Below the pieces are notes generated by a model. It ran no database searches. It saw only the letters and a list, made by a program, of their open reading frames with translations, and had not been told where the DNA came from. DNA of 64,000 nucleotides from Burkholderiales bacterium. Lineage in GTDB: Bacteria; Pseudomonadota; Gammaproteobacteria; Burkholderiales; Burkholderiaceae_C. The stretch is taken from positions 62,001-126,000 of the forward strand of contig JACRAZ010000077.1 of assembly GCA_016213205.1 (NCBI GenBank), read 5' to 3'. Both the position numbers and the translations under genes were made by a program. Within the stretch, counting starts at the first letter, position 1; each line of letters opens with the position of its first letter. Of this stretch, positions 49,962 through 61,022 are shown piece by piece.

Positions 49962-50921
49962 TCATGCGCGCCCGGCCAGGCGCTTGAGCCCCAGCCATTG
50001 CTGGGCCCAGAAGCCGCGGCCGTAGTCGCGCGCACCCGATTCGGGCAACTGGTCCCGGATGCCGGTGGGGTGGTCCTGGCCGTCGTAACGCGCCGTGCCG
50101 AACAGCAGGTCCCACACCGGGAACAGCACGGCGTAGTTGTGCCCGCCCAGGCTGCCCTGCCCCGCCGATTCATGGCCCAGGCCGATGGCGTGGTGCAGCC
50201 GGTGGTAGCGCGGGCTCACGATCAGTCGGCCCAGCAGCGGCCCGAAGTCCAGCCGCACATTGGCGTGTGACAGGCTTTCGATCAACTGCGTCACCGCCAC
50301 CAACGCCACGAACTGCCCCGGTGGCACGCCCACCAGCAGCGCGGCCACGACGAACAGGCTGTCGCGCAGCAGGTCGTCGAGCAGGTGATTGCGGTTGTCG
50401 GTCCAGAGCGTCATCTGGCGCTGGCTGTGGTGAACCGCATGCAGTTGCCACCACCAGTTGTAGCGGTGTTGCGCGCGGTGGAACAGGTAGTCCAGCAGGT
50501 CGAACAGGACCAGGTAGACCACGAAGCTGACCCAGGCGATGTCGGTCACGCCGGGCCACACCCGATCAAGGTCGAAGCTGCCCATGCCCTGCAGGCGCAA
50601 CTGGCCGACCAGCCAGTCCCAGACCGGGTCGATGCTGAAGAACAGCAGCACGCGGAACAGCCCCAGACGGTGGATCAGCGTGTATACGATGTCGGTGCGC
50701 ACGGCCGCGCGGTCGGTCACCGGTTCCACCGGCCGCCAGCGTTCGAGGGCCCGCATCGCCGTGAGCATCACCACGATCTGGATCAGGCCCACCAGCAGCC
50801 ACCCAGTGGCGCGGAAGCCATCCTCGAGCAGGTTGCCCAGCCCGGCGTGGAACATCAGCGGTTGCACGATGCCCTCGAACAGCGCCTGCTGTGCTTCGCC
50901 GAACAGTTCGGACAGCCCCAT
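49962..50921 (-). CDS. Sterol desaturase / fatty acid hydroxylase family protein
   Basis: A 319-residue membrane-bound di-iron enzyme. Histidine clusters HRAQH, HAVHHS and RYHRLHH, which bind the two irons, are all present, with four to five membrane helices around them. Members hydroxylate or desaturate lipids; in bacteria the substrate is usually unknown. It follows the deacetylase by only 2 bp, so it is probably in one operon with the propeller and deacetylase genes. Confidence 0.92.
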   Translation of the reverse strand: MGLSELFGEAQQALFEGIVQPLMFHAGLGNLLEDGFRATGWLLVGLIQIVVMLTAMRALERWRPVEPVTDRAAVRTDIVYTLIHRLGLFRVLLFFSIDPVWDWLVGQLRLQGMGSFDLDRVWPGVTDIAWVSFVVYLVLFDLLDYLFHRAQHRYNWWWQLHAVHHSQRQMTLWTDNRNHLLDDLLRDSLFVVAALLVGVPPGQFVALVAVTQLIESLSHANVRLDFGPLLGRLIVSPRYHRLHHAIGLGHESAGQGSLGGHNYAVLFPVWDLLFGTARYDGQDHPTGIRDQLPESGARDYGRGFWAQQWLGLKRLAGRA

Positions 50922-50923
50922 GC

Positions 50924-51712
50924 TCAGCGTGCGAGCTTGCCGTACACCGGGTGCTCGCGCAGCGTGGCAAAGCAGAAGCCCCGGGCCTTGAGCCCCTGGA
51001 TCAGCGGCTCCAGCACCGCCGGCGCCCAGGGGTCCTGGCGTGACCAGATGCCCAGGTGGGCCGCCAGGATGTCGCCGCTGCGGATGCCCGTCAGCGCCCG
51101 TTCCAGCAGCTTGGCGTTGGGATAGCGGTCGCTCGGCAATTCATCGCCCAGGAACCCGGCCGGTGACCAACCCACCATGGTGAAGCCGCAGGCCTCGGCG
51201 GCCTTCAGCAGCGCTGGCGAGGTTCTGCCACCAGGCGCGCGGGCCAGCGGCAGCACCGCCTGGCCGCTGATGGCCTTGAACCAATCGGCCGGGCGACGCA
51301 GTTCGGCGCAGTAATCGGCCGCCGACAGCACCAGTTTCTTGCCGGCCTGCGGGCCCATCGTCGGGCGCATGTCGAAGCGGCCGTCGGCACGGTCGGCCAC
51401 CCAGGCCGTGTGGTCCCAGGTGTGCGTGCCGAAGGCATGGCCCTCGGCGGCGCGGGCGCGCCACCACGGGGTCCACTCGTCGTCGAGGCTGCCGCCGCCC
51501 GTGCGCGTGCGCTCGTTGGCCATGAAGAAGGTGACACGCACCTGCTGCCGCTGCAGCACCTCGGCCACCAGCGGTGCCACGCCCATGTGGCCGGTGTCGA
51601 AGGTCAGGTACACCGGCTTGCCGCAGGCCGCCGGTGCCGCCGGTGCTGAACCGGACACCCCCGCTGCGCCGCAGGCCAGCGCAGCCAGGCAGGCGCTAGC
51701 GGCGCGGCGCAT
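50924..51712 (-). CDS. Polysaccharide deacetylase family protein with altered metal motif
   Basis: A 262-residue exported protein (signal peptide MRRAASACLAALACGAAGVSG). The NodB fold is clear, but motif 1 reads LTFDTGHMG instead of TFDDG: the catalytic-base Asp (D39) is kept while the usual metal-ligand Asp is Thr40. Motif 2 HTWDH keeps both histidines (H97, H101). A substrate-arginine/proline motif RAPGGRTSP is present. It may bind metal differently or be a non-classical deacetylase; the family is known to include active variants. It overlaps the propeller gene by 17 bp and is followed 2 bp later by the sterol desaturase gene. Confidence 0.88.
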   Translation of the reverse strand: MRRAASACLAALACGAAGVSGSAPAAPAACGKPVYLTFDTGHMGVAPLVAEVLQRQQVRVTFFMANERTRTGGGSLDDEWTPWWRARAAEGHAFGTHTWDHTAWVADRADGRFDMRPTMGPQAGKKLVLSAADYCAELRRPADWFKAISGQAVLPLARAPGGRTSPALLKAAEACGFTMVGWSPAGFLGDELPSDRYPNAKLLERALTGIRSGDILAAHLGIWSRQDPWAPAVLEPLIQGLKARGFCFATLREHPVYGKLAR

Positions 51713-52703
51713 GGTCCAGTGTCCACACGCCGTGCGGCGACCGCCCCACCGGGACCTGGCGCACGACCTTCTTGCTGTCGATGTCGACGAAGCTGAGCTT
51801 GCGCGCCCAGCGCGAGCTGATCAGCAGCGTCTTGCCGTCGGCCATCAGCTCCATGCAATCCGGGCCGCCAGGCCCGGGCAGCACGGCCACGACCGTCATG
51901 GCCTGGATGTCGATCTGGCTCACCGTGTTGGCGACCCGGTTGCTCACGAACAGGTGGCGCCCATCGCCCTTGCTGCGGAAGGCATGCGCGCCGTCCCCGG
52001 TGGGAATGCGCTTGACGAGCACGGGCTGCGCCGCCGCGACGTCGTACACCTCGACGAACTTGTCACCCGTGAGGCCGACGAACAGGCGCTTGTCGTCGGG
52101 CGAGAGGTACACGTCGGCCGGCAGCTTGCCCACCTTGATCTTCCAGCGCACGCTCTGCGTGCGCAGGTCGATCGCGAGCAACTCGTCGCTGTCCTGCAGC
52201 GAGACGTACACCATCGAACTCTTCGAATCGATGGCGATGTGGCTCGGCGTCTTGGGCGCGGGGATGCGCTTGACCAGCTTCAGCGGTGCCGCCGCGTCCT
52301 GCGGCTGCCAGCGGTAGAGGTCGACGTGGTCGAGCCGGTTCGCCGCGGTGACGAACCACTTCATGTCCGGCGAGAAGCGCAGGTGGTACGGGTCGTCGAT
52401 GTCGGTCAGCGTGCGCTGCACCTCGGCGGTGACGGGATCGATGAAGGTCAGCGAATTGCTCAGCGCGTTCGCCACCAGCAGGCTCTTCTCGTCCGGCGTG
52501 AGGTACAGGTGGTGCGGCTCCTTGCCGGTGGGAATGCGCTTGCGCTCGGTGAAGCTCACCGGGTCGATCACGCTGATGCTGGCATCGAGCGAGTTCAGCA
52601 CGAAGATCGGGCGCGGTGCCGGCCCGGCGTCGGAGGCCACGGGCCACAGGACCAGGCCCAGCACCAGGGCGGCGGCATGGCGCCGCAAAACGGAGAGCAG
52701 CAT
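51696..52703 (-). CDS. YVTN-type beta-propeller protein
   Basis: A 335-residue exported protein (signal MLLSVLRRHAAALVLGLVL, cut near SDA). Repeated blades such as FVLNSLDASISVIDP, LLVANALSNSLTFIDP, LFVSNRVANTVSQIDI and LLISSRWARKLSFVDID form a seven-bladed propeller. Proteins of this type bind other proteins, ligands or DNA in the periplasm; I cannot assign the partner. It is first in an operon with the deacetylase (17-bp overlap) and sterol desaturase genes. Confidence 0.88.
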   Translation of the reverse strand: MLLSVLRRHAAALVLGLVLWPVASDAGPAPRPIFVLNSLDASISVIDPVSFTERKRIPTGKEPHHLYLTPDEKSLLVANALSNSLTFIDPVTAEVQRTLTDIDDPYHLRFSPDMKWFVTAANRLDHVDLYRWQPQDAAAPLKLVKRIPAPKTPSHIAIDSKSSMVYVSLQDSDELLAIDLRTQSVRWKIKVGKLPADVYLSPDDKRLFVGLTGDKFVEVYDVAAAQPVLVKRIPTGDGAHAFRSKGDGRHLFVSNRVANTVSQIDIQAMTVVAVLPGPGGPDCMELMADGKTLLISSRWARKLSFVDIDSKKVVRQVPVGRSPHGVWTLDHAPRR

Positions 52704-52787
52704 CGACTCGAACCAGACAGGAGGCAGGGCAACCCGCAAGTGTAGGTGCCCTGCGCGGCAGGCCTCGGGTTCAGGCCTTGACGTCGG

Positions 52788-53603
52788 TCATTCGTCGTCG
52801 CCGCCGAGAATGCTGCCGAGCACGCCGCCGCCGGCAAAGCCGCCGAGGATGGACCCCTCGTCCTTACCGCCACGGCCGGTCTGCGGCGCGGCCGCGAACA
52901 CGCGGCTGGCCAGGCGCGAGAACGGCAGGCTCTGCAGCCACACCGTGCCAGGGCCGGTGAGCTTGGCGAAGAACAGGCCTTCGCCGCCGAACAGCGCGGT
53001 CTTGATCTTGCCGACGTACTGGATCTCGAAGTTCACGTTCGGCGTGTAGGCCACCACGCAACCGGTGTCCACCATCAAGGTCTGGCCGGGCTGCAATTCG
53101 CGCTTGACCACGGTGCCGCCGGCGTGGACGAAGGCCAGACCGTCACCCTCGAGCTTCTGCATGATGAAGCCCTCGCCGCCGAAGAAGCCCACGCCCAGCT
53201 TCTGTTGCAGCGCGATGCCCAGCGACACCCCGCGCGCGGCGCACAGGAAGGAATCCTTCTGGCAGATCAGCATGCCGCCCAGCGACTTCAGGTCCATGGC
53301 CAGGATCTTGCCGGGGTACGGGGCGCCGAAGGCCACGCGCTGCTTCTGGCTCGCGCTGTTGGTGTACACGGTCGTGAACAGCGACTCGCCGGTGATCAGG
53401 CGCTTGCCCGCGCCCAGCAGCTTGCCGAAGAAGCCGCCTTGCTGGGCGGCGCCGTCGCCGAACACGGTGTCCATCGTGATGCCGGCGTCCATGAAGAACA
53501 TGCTGCCGGCCTCGCCGACGGCGGCCTCGCCCGGGTCGAGCTCGACCTCGACGAACTGCATCTCCGAGCCCTTGATCTCGTAATCCACCACATCCATGGC
53601 CAT
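52788..53603 (-). CDS. TIGR00266/AIM24 family protein
   Basis: A 271-residue protein. It has the AIM24-like start DYEIKGSEMQFVEVELDPGEAAVGEAGSMFFMD and Gly-rich turns GGFFGKLLGAGKRLITGESLF and GFFGGEGFIMQKLEGDGLAFVHAGG. The C-terminus is a Gly-rich tail ending GSILGGDDE. The family forms a beta-sandwich with no established enzymatic role. It stands alone between the propeller operon and upp. Confidence 0.9.
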   Translation of the reverse strand: MAMDVVDYEIKGSEMQFVEVELDPGEAAVGEAGSMFFMDAGITMDTVFGDGAAQQGGFFGKLLGAGKRLITGESLFTTVYTNSASQKQRVAFGAPYPGKILAMDLKSLGGMLICQKDSFLCAARGVSLGIALQQKLGVGFFGGEGFIMQKLEGDGLAFVHAGGTVVKRELQPGQTLMVDTGCVVAYTPNVNFEIQYVGKIKTALFGGEGLFFAKLTGPGTVWLQSLPFSRLASRVFAAAPQTGRGGKDEGSILGGFAGGGVLGSILGGDDE

Positions 53604-53678
53604 GATGAAAGTCGCTCCTGCGGCTAGCGCTGTGAAAAACGGCGCGATGGTACCGAAACGCGGCGGGCCCTGCCCCGG

Positions 53679-54308
53679 TCAGTCTTTCGTGCCGAAGATC
53701 TTGTCGCCGGCATCTCCCAGGCCCGGGATGATGTAGCCCACCTCGTTGAGGTGGCTGTCGATGGCGGCTGTCCAGCAGCGCACGTCCGGGTGGGCCTGCT
53801 CCAGCGCGGCAATGCCCTCCGGCGCCGCCACCAGCACCAGCGCACGGATGTCGCGGCAGCCGCGGGTCTTCAGCAGGTCGACGGTGGCGATCAGCGAGCC
53901 GGCGGTGGCCAGCATCGGGTCGACGATGATCGCGGTGCGCTCCTCGAGGTGGCCGACGAACTTCTCGAAGTAGTGCACCGGCTTGAGGGTCTCATGATCG
54001 CGCGACAGACCGACGACGCTGATCTTCGCGTTGGGCACCAGGTCCAGCACGCCGTCCAGCATGCCCAGGCCGGCACGCAGGATGGGCACGATGGTGACCT
54101 TGCGGCCCGCGATCTGCTCGATCTCGGTCGGGCCGCTCCAGCACTGGATGGAGGTGCGTTCCAGCGGAAAGTCGGCCGTGGCCTCATAGGCCAGCAGGCG
54201 CGCGATCTCGTGCGTGAGTTCGCGGAATTTCTTGGTCGAGATCTGGTCTTCGCGCAGCAGCCCGACCTTGTGGCGGACCAGCGGATGGGTCACGGCGATC
54301 ACGGGCAT
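53679..54308 (-). CDS. upp: Uracil phosphoribosyltransferase
   Basis: A 209-residue salvage enzyme converting uracil and PRPP to UMP. Motifs: [18 protein letters not shown], and the C-terminal [24 protein letters not shown]. The PRPP-binding loop reads [14 protein letters not shown], where most homologues have ATGGS. The flexible region is otherwise normal, so the enzyme is probably active. The neighbouring genes on both sides have no nucleotide-salvage link. Confidence 0.96.
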   Translation of the reverse strand: MPVIAVTHPLVRHKVGLLREDQISTKKFRELTHEIARLLAYEATADFPLERTSIQCWSGPTEIEQIAGRKVTIVPILRAGLGMLDGVLDLVPNAKISVVGLSRDHETLKPVHYFEKFVGHLEERTAIIVDPMLATAGSLIATVDLLKTRGCRDIRALVLVAAPEGIAALEQAHPDVRCWTAAIDSHLNEVGYIIPGLGDAGDKIFGTKD

Positions 54309-54360
54309 GGCATGGACTCGGGCAGCTGCGTTGCGCGCCAGTGTAGCCAGCCGAGCGGGG

Positions 54361-55110
54361 CTACAGCGGGTCCAGCAAGGCCGGCAGCACGCCGGCGGCG
54401 GTGCCCGGCAGCAGCAGGTGTGCCTCGTGGTCGATCTCGCTGGGATGCGGGTTCACGATGACCACGAAGGCACCACGATGCCGCGCCAGCGCCGCGAGAC
54501 CCGCCGCCGGCCACACGGCACCCGAGGTGCCCACCACCAGCATCACCTGGCAGGACTGTGCAGCCCGTTCGGCGGCCTCGAAGGCCCGGTACGGCAGGGG
54601 CTCGCCGAACCACACCACGGCCGGGCGCACGAGGTTGCCACACTCGCTGCAACGCGGCGGCTCGGTGGGCGCGGCCCAGTCGGTGTCGCAGGACAGGCCA
54701 CGCGGGCAGGGGTCGAGCCACTGGTCGGCCAGGATGTCGCCATGCAGGCGCACGGTGCCCGCGTTGCCCGCCCGCTGATGCAAGTCGTCGACGTTCTGGC
54801 TCACCACCGACAGGCGCCCCGGGTGGCGCTGCTCGAAGGCCGCCAGCGCCCGATGGCCCGCGTTGGGCTGCGCGCGGCGCACCCCGTCGCGCCGCTCGGC
54901 GTACCAGCGCCACACCAGGGCCGGGTCGGCGCGGAAGCCCTCGGGGCTGGCCAACTGCGCCGGGTCGAAGCGCGACCACAGGCCGGTGAGCGTATCGCGG
55001 AAGGTGGGGATGCCGCTCTCGGCGCTCATGCCAGCGCCGGTGAGCACGCAGATCGAGCGCGCCTCGCGCAGCCGCTGCTGCGCTTCGCCAAACGCCGGCT
55101 GGACGCTCAT
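54361..55110 (-). CDS. cobB: Sirtuin NAD-dependent protein deacetylase
   Basis: A 249-residue deacetylase. NAD-binding motifs [15 protein letters not shown] and [11 protein letters not shown], the catalytic His in RLHGDI, and the zinc-type cysteines (CPRGLSC and CSECG) are present, though the first pair is separated by five residues rather than two. It removes acyl groups from lysines, consuming NAD. Its start codon overlaps the rlmB stop (ATGA), so the two are co-translated. Confidence 0.94.
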   Translation of the reverse strand: MSVQPAFGEAQQRLREARSICVLTGAGMSAESGIPTFRDTLTGLWSRFDPAQLASPEGFRADPALVWRWYAERRDGVRRAQPNAGHRALAAFEQRHPGRLSVVSQNVDDLHQRAGNAGTVRLHGDILADQWLDPCPRGLSCDTDWAAPTEPPRCSECGNLVRPAVVWFGEPLPYRAFEAAERAAQSCQVMLVVGTSGAVWPAAGLAALARHRGAFVVIVNPHPSEIDHEAHLLLPGTAAGVLPALLDPL

Positions 55111-55841
55111 TTAGTTCGTTGGCGGCGCGCCTCGTAGAGGCACACCCCGGCAGCCACCGAGACGTTCAGGCTCTCCACCGCGCCGGCCATCGGGATGCGC
55201 ACCAGCTCGTCGCAGGTCTTGCGCGTGAGCTGGCGCATGCCCGGCCCCTCGGCCCCGAGCACCAGGGCTACCGGGCCGCTCAGGTCGGCCTCGTAGAGCG
55301 TGCGCTCGGCATCGTCGCTGAAGCCCACGACACGGATGTCGCGCTCCTTCAATTCGTTGAGGGTGCGCGCCAGGTTGGTCACCATCAGGTAGGGCACGGT
55401 CTCGGCCGCGCCGCTGGACACCTTGGCCACGGTGGCGTTGAGGCCCACGGCATGGTCCTTGGGCGCCACCACGGCATGCGCACCGGCGCCATCGGCCACG
55501 CGCAGGCAGGCGCCCAGGTTGTGCGGGTCCGTCACGCCGTCGAGCACCAGCAGCAGCGGCGGACCATCGACCTCGTCCAGCACGTCATCCAGCGAGTGCT
55601 TCTGGGGCAGCGGATTGACACGCGCCACCACGCCCTGGTGGCGAGGGCTGCCGCACAGGCGGGTGAGGCGCTCGTCGTCGCTGTCGACCAGGCGCGCGCC
55701 GGCGGCCTGGGCACGCTCGGCAAACTGGCGCATGCGCGCGTCGCGCCGGGTGGCATCGACCTGGATGTCGAGGATCGACTCGGGCGCGGTCTTCAGCCGC
55801 ACGGTGACGGCATGGAAGCCGAACAGGATCTTGGCGCTCAT
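55107..55841 (-). CDS. rlmB: 23S rRNA 2'-O-methyltransferase RlmB (SPOUT family)
   Basis: A 244-residue methyltransferase modifying G2251 of 23S rRNA. The N-terminal substrate domain ([19 protein letters not shown]) is followed by the knot motifs [24 protein letters not shown] and [15 protein letters not shown]. It overlaps the sirtuin gene by 4 bp. Confidence 0.97.
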   Translation of the reverse strand: MSAKILFGFHAVTVRLKTAPESILDIQVDATRRDARMRQFAERAQAAGARLVDSDDERLTRLCGSPRHQGVVARVNPLPQKHSLDDVLDEVDGPPLLLVLDGVTDPHNLGACLRVADGAGAHAVVAPKDHAVGLNATVAKVSSGAAETVPYLMVTNLARTLNELKERDIRVVGFSDDAERTLYEADLSGPVALVLGAEGPGMRQLTRKTCDELVRIPMAGAVESLNVSVAAGVCLYEARRQRTK

Positions 55842-55896
55842 CGGGAATCCTCGGTGCTGCGCCCGCCGCCGCCGCGCCTGCGGCGGCCCCGCGGGC

Positions 55897-56616
55897 TCAG
55901 GACCGCCAGTGTACGTAGGCGACGATGGCGCCGATCAGCACCGGCTGGTGCAGCATGTAGAAGCTCAGCGACCAGCGCCCCAGGCCGGCCAGCGGGCGCA
56001 GCAGCGCGGGCACCGCGCCGCCCAGCAGCGCGGGGCGGTGCGCCAGCAGCCATTGGCCCGCCGCCAGCCCCCAGCACATCACGCCCAGCCAGGGCAGCAC
56101 GGGCACAAAGTCTTCGGTCACCGGCTTGCGGGTGACCAGCCCCACCCAGTTCGTGAGCCGGTCGTCGAAAAACGGGTGCGCCACGAACTGCGGCAGCAGC
56201 AGCGCCGCCAGCCCCACCAGCCAGAGCCAGGGGCCCAGCGGCGCCATCAGGCGCACCAGCACCAGCATCACCACGATGCCGTGCAGCACGCCGAAGCTGA
56301 TCCAGCTTTTCGGAAACATCAGCGCGGAGCCGGCCGACACCAGCACCGCACAGTCGAACACCTGCAGCCAGCGTTTCCAGAACCGCGTCCAGGGCTGCCC
56401 GGCGTGCAGGGCGGCCGCCTGCCCCATGCCGGCGCAGAACAGGAACAGCGTGACGATGCACGCGCGCTGCACCGTCCAGACCGGGTCGAGGTAGAAGTTC
56501 TGCCTCGGCAGCAACAGGCCGAAGTAGTTGAGATCGAAGCAGAAGTGGAACACCGCCATCCAGACGATGGCCAAGCCGCGCAAGGTGTCCAGGCGATCGA
56601 AGCGGGTCGGTGTCAT
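55897..56616 (-). CDS. DUF1624/heparan-alpha-glucosaminide N-acetyltransferase-like membrane protein
   Basis: A 239-residue membrane protein with the family start [28 protein letters not shown] and seven or so helices; the C-terminus ends with the typical [16 protein letters not shown]. Relatives transfer acyl groups to sugars across the membrane; the bacterial substrate is unknown. The ATG at 56616 is chosen because it begins the conserved domain. It lies upstream of rlmB, 55 bp away. Confidence 0.85.
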   Translation of the reverse strand: MTPTRFDRLDTLRGLAIVWMAVFHFCFDLNYFGLLLPRQNFYLDPVWTVQRACIVTLFLFCAGMGQAAALHAGQPWTRFWKRWLQVFDCAVLVSAGSALMFPKSWISFGVLHGIVVMLVLVRLMAPLGPWLWLVGLAALLLPQFVAHPFFDDRLTNWVGLVTRKPVTEDFVPVLPWLGVMCWGLAAGQWLLAHRPALLGGAVPALLRPLAGLGRWSLSFYMLHQPVLIGAIVAYVHWRS

Positions 56617-56729
56617 GCAGAGGCGGCGGTTCGCCGTGATGGTAGTGCACCCGTCGCGGCCGATGAAGCCGGGGCTCACCCTGCCCGGGCGGCGGCGACA
56701 ATGCAGCCCGTACCGCCCCCCATCCCGAG

Positions 56730-57926
56730 ATGACCTTGCCGGACGACCCCCTGAACGCCTTCATCGACAGCCTCGGCGCCGCGCTCGCCGAGGGCAGCTT
56801 GCGCAAGGCCACGCTGTCGAAGTACCGCGGGCCGGAAGCCGACCTGGAACGTGTGCAGATGCGGCGTGTGGAGCTGCGGGGAGAACCGCATCTTCAGCTG
56901 GTGTACCGCCATCGCACCCGCGACATCACGAAGAACCTGCCCATGCCCGAGGTGCCGGATTGCCTGCGCATGCTGATCGGGCCGGAGGGGTTCCGCCACG
57001 CCCAGCTGCAGGCGGCCGACGCCCAGGTGGAGCTGCTGGTCTCGCAACGGGGCCAGTTCAGCCTGATGCGCCGCGGCGACCGCTCGGCGGCGCCACCGGC
57101 AGCGCCGGCCCACAACCGCGAAAAACAGCGCTGGCTCACCCTCGACAGGCCATTCCTGTCCGAACTGGGCGTCACCACGCCGCAGCACACACTGGTGCCG
57201 GCCATGGCGCGCAAGTGGAAGCAGATCAACAAGTTCGTCGAGGTGTTCTCGCACGCCCTGGCGGCTTCGCCGCTGGCCGGCGCCCGGCAGTTGCGCGTTG
57301 TGGATTTCGGCAGCGGAAAAGGCTACCTGACCTTCGCGATCCACGACTGGCTGCGCCACGAGCGCGGTGTCGAGGCCGACATGATCGGGGTCGAGCTGCG
57401 GCCGGACCTGGTTCGGCTGTGCAACACCGCGATCGCGAAGCTTGGCCTCCAGGGCCTTCGCATCGAGCAGGGCGACGTGCGCAGCTGGCAGCCGCAGGCG
57501 CTGAACGTGATGATCGCGCTGCACGCCTGCGACATCGCGACGGACCATGCCATCGATCTGGGCATCCGCGGCGGGGCCGACATCATTCTGTGCTCGCCCT
57601 GCTGCCACAAGCAGATCCGGCCTCAGTTGCTGCAGCCGCACCCGCTGCGACCGATCCTGCAGCACGGTGTGCACCTGGGCCAGGAGGCCGAGATGCTGAC
57701 GGATGGCCTGCGCGCGCTGCTGCTCGAATCCCGTGGCTACGACACCCAGGTGTTCGAGTTCATCTCGCTGGAGCACACCAACAAGAACAAGATGATCCTG
57801 GCCGTCAAGCGCGCCCGCCCGAAGCCGGTTGAACCGGTGCTGCAGCAGATCGCCGAGGTCAAGGCCTTTTTCGGCATCCGCGAGCATTGCCTGGAAACGC
57901 TGCTGGGCACGTCGGCACCGGTTTGA
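56730..57926 (+). CDS. SAM-dependent methyltransferase (Methyltransf_32-like)
   Basis: A 398-residue cytoplasmic methyltransferase. An N-terminal region (about residues 1-140) of unknown fold precedes the Rossmann domain with motif I RVVDFGSGKGYLTFAIHDWL. It also has the cysteine motif SPCCHKQIRPQL, seen in the Methyltransf_32 family. The target is probably RNA or protein but is not assigned. It is divergent from the acyltransferase gene and convergent with a flavodoxin-like gene whose stop lies 10 bp away. Confidence 0.88.
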   Translation: MTLPDDPLNAFIDSLGAALAEGSLRKATLSKYRGPEADLERVQMRRVELRGEPHLQLVYRHRTRDITKNLPMPEVPDCLRMLIGPEGFRHAQLQAADAQVELLVSQRGQFSLMRRGDRSAAPPAAPAHNREKQRWLTLDRPFLSELGVTTPQHTLVPAMARKWKQINKFVEVFSHALAASPLAGARQLRVVDFGSGKGYLTFAIHDWLRHERGVEADMIGVELRPDLVRLCNTAIAKLGLQGLRIEQGDVRSWQPQALNVMIALHACDIATDHAIDLGIRGGADIILCSPCCHKQIRPQLLQPHPLRPILQHGVHLGQEAEMLTDGLRALLLESRGYDTQVFEFISLEHTNKNKMILAVKRARPKPVEPVLQQIAEVKAFFGIREHCLETLLGTSAPV

Positions 57927-57936
57927 TCGTGGCGCA

Positions 57937-58428
57937 TCAGAACACGCCCAGCGCCAGGCCCGCGGCCAGCGCGGCACCGAGTTCGTGGCACCGCAGGCGA
58001 TCTTCGTCGGTGATGTGCTTCGGGCGCAGGATGGCCTCCGGCGTCTCGGCATGGGTGCACACGATCAAGGCCGGCGCCACCGCGTTCAGGCGCCAGCCGG
58101 TGGCGATGCGTTCCAGCTGGCGCACCGCGTTGTGCCCGTCGCTGCCGGCACACACCATGCACGCATAGGGCCGGCCGTTGACCTGCCCGAGCGCAGCGTA
58201 GTAGCAGCGGTCGAAGAAGTCCTTCATCACGCCGGACATCGCCGCCAGGTTCTCGGGCGTCGCGAACAGGTAGCCATCGGCGGCCAGCACCTCGCCCGGG
58301 CCCGTGCTGGCCGCGGGCAGCAGGCGCACCCGCACCTCGCCGCCCTCGCCCGCGCCGGCGGCGGCGGCCTCGGCCATCTGCCGCGTACCGCCGGTCATCG
58401 AGTGGTAGACGATCAGCAAGGTCCTCAT
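57937..58428 (-). CDS. Flavodoxin-like / NADPH-dependent oxidoreductase
   Basis: A 163-residue FMN-binding protein. The phosphate-binding loop is LIVYHSMTGGTRQMAEAAAAG and the second FMN region YLFATPENLAAMSGVMKDFFDRCYY resembles the WrbA/NADPH-reductase group. It could be an electron donor or quinone reductase; the partner is not evident. It could in principle supply reduced flavin to the halogenase-like protein, but it is 30 kb away and I have no evidence for a link. Confidence 0.88.
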   Translation of the reverse strand: MRTLLIVYHSMTGGTRQMAEAAAAGAGEGGEVRVRLLPAASTGPGEVLAADGYLFATPENLAAMSGVMKDFFDRCYYAALGQVNGRPYACMVCAGSDGHNAVRQLERIATGWRLNAVAPALIVCTHAETPEAILRPKHITDEDRLRCHELGAALAAGLALGVF

Positions 58429-58473
58429 GACCCGCGAGCATAGTCTTCACGAGGCGATCGCCGACAATCCGGC

Positions 58474-59871
<1,398 letters not shown>

Positions 59872-59945
59872 GCGCGCCGGGCCGCTCCCAAGCGCGAATC
59901 CCGGAGCGCTTTGCGCGGAGGGTGGTCCAGTGAGCGCGCCGCGCG

Positions 59946-60938
59946 TCAACGCGGCACGGGTGCGTCGAGGTACTGCCCCGCCGCCGCTTCGAGCCGCCGC
60001 CGGACCGACTGCACCAGCGACGCGGGTGCCACCACCCGCGCCTGTTCGCCCTGGCGCAGCACGTCCATCAGCAGTTCGGTCTCGTCCACATAGGGCAGCT
60101 CCAGTTCAAAGCTGCCGTCGTCGAGCCAGCGCCCGCGCTGTTCGGGGTGCCATTCCTCGCGGCTGATCCAGGGCGCGGCCTGGGGCGAGAAGCGCAGCGT
60201 CGCCCACTGGCGCGTGCCGCCGGCGTAGATGCCATAACCGGTGTCCATCTCGGCCTCGACTTGCTTCATCGCCACGTCCTTGGCGCGTGCCTCCAGCACG
60301 CTGGCGTGCTGGACCGCATCGAGAGCAAAACGCAGCAGCTTCTCGCGGGTGTGGCACCAGGCGTCGAGGTACCAGGTGTTCTTGTAGTGCACCAGGCGCT
60401 GCGGCGAGACCTCGCGGTCGCTGGTGCTGCCGCGGCCGCGGGTGAGGTAGCGCATGTGCAGGCGGCGCCGGCGCACCAGCGCCTCGCCCACACGCTCGAA
60501 GAATTCGCCCTGCACCGGCCGCCGCAGCGCGCTGATGATCTTGACCCGCCGCATCAGCACGCGGGTCTCGTTCTCGCCGCCGGGCCCCAGCAGTTCGTGG
60601 ATGCGGTCCAGCAGCGGCTGCAGATGGCGGCTGAGCAGGCCTTCGCTGTCCAGGCCGCTGAGCAGCTGGTAGGCCATCAGCAGCGAGTACAGCTCCCGCT
60701 CGCTGAACCACAGGCCGGGCAGCTCGTGGCGCTGGCCGCCATAGCCCGCGCCGAAGCGGTAGCCGTTGACATCGCGGTCGTATTCGATCGGGGCCCCGAG
60801 CTGGTCGCGCAGGTATTCCAGGTCGCGCTTGAGCGTGGCGCGCGACACTTCCAGCTCGGCCAGCATTTCAGCGAAACTGACATGCCCTCGCTGGCGGATG
60901 AGCATCTCGATCTTGTAGTGGCGCGCGATCTTCGTCAT
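59946..60938 (-). CDS. WYL-domain transcriptional regulator (YafY/DeoR-HTH type)
   Basis: A 330-residue regulator. The N-terminal winged helix (SFAEMLAELEVSRATLKRDLEYLRDQLGAP) is followed by a connector and WYL domain (about residues 140-240, with TRGRGSTSDREVSPQRLVHYKNTWYLDAW) and a WCX C-terminal region. WYL proteins sense nucleic-acid or nucleotide ligands and often control defence or DNA-damage genes. It is divergent from a protein of unknown function at 61104, and the gap holds two identical 21-bp palindromes, so autoregulation is likely. Confidence 0.93.
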   Translation of the reverse strand: MTKIARHYKIEMLIRQRGHVSFAEMLAELEVSRATLKRDLEYLRDQLGAPIEYDRDVNGYRFGAGYGGQRHELPGLWFSERELYSLLMAYQLLSGLDSEGLLSRHLQPLLDRIHELLGPGGENETRVLMRRVKIISALRRPVQGEFFERVGEALVRRRRLHMRYLTRGRGSTSDREVSPQRLVHYKNTWYLDAWCHTREKLLRFALDAVQHASVLEARAKDVAMKQVEAEMDTGYGIYAGGTRQWATLRFSPQAAPWISREEWHPEQRGRWLDDGSFELELPYVDETELLMDVLRQGEQARVVAPASLVQSVRRRLEAAAGQYLDAPVPR

Positions 60939-60967
60939 GCGCCGACTTTAGCGCGGCTAGCACCGAG

Positions 60968-60988
60968 GTGGCTCAATTGATGAGCCAC
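60968..60988. promoter_or_regulatory. Operator palindrome 1 in the WYL divergent region
   Basis: GTGGCTCA-N5-TGAGCCAC with central ATTGA; flanking G and C extend the arms to nine bases. It lies 30 bp upstream of the regulator start codon. Confidence 0.8.
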
Positions 60989-61022
60989 CACTCACCAGTG
61001 CTGAAGAAATATCGTCGGCCAG

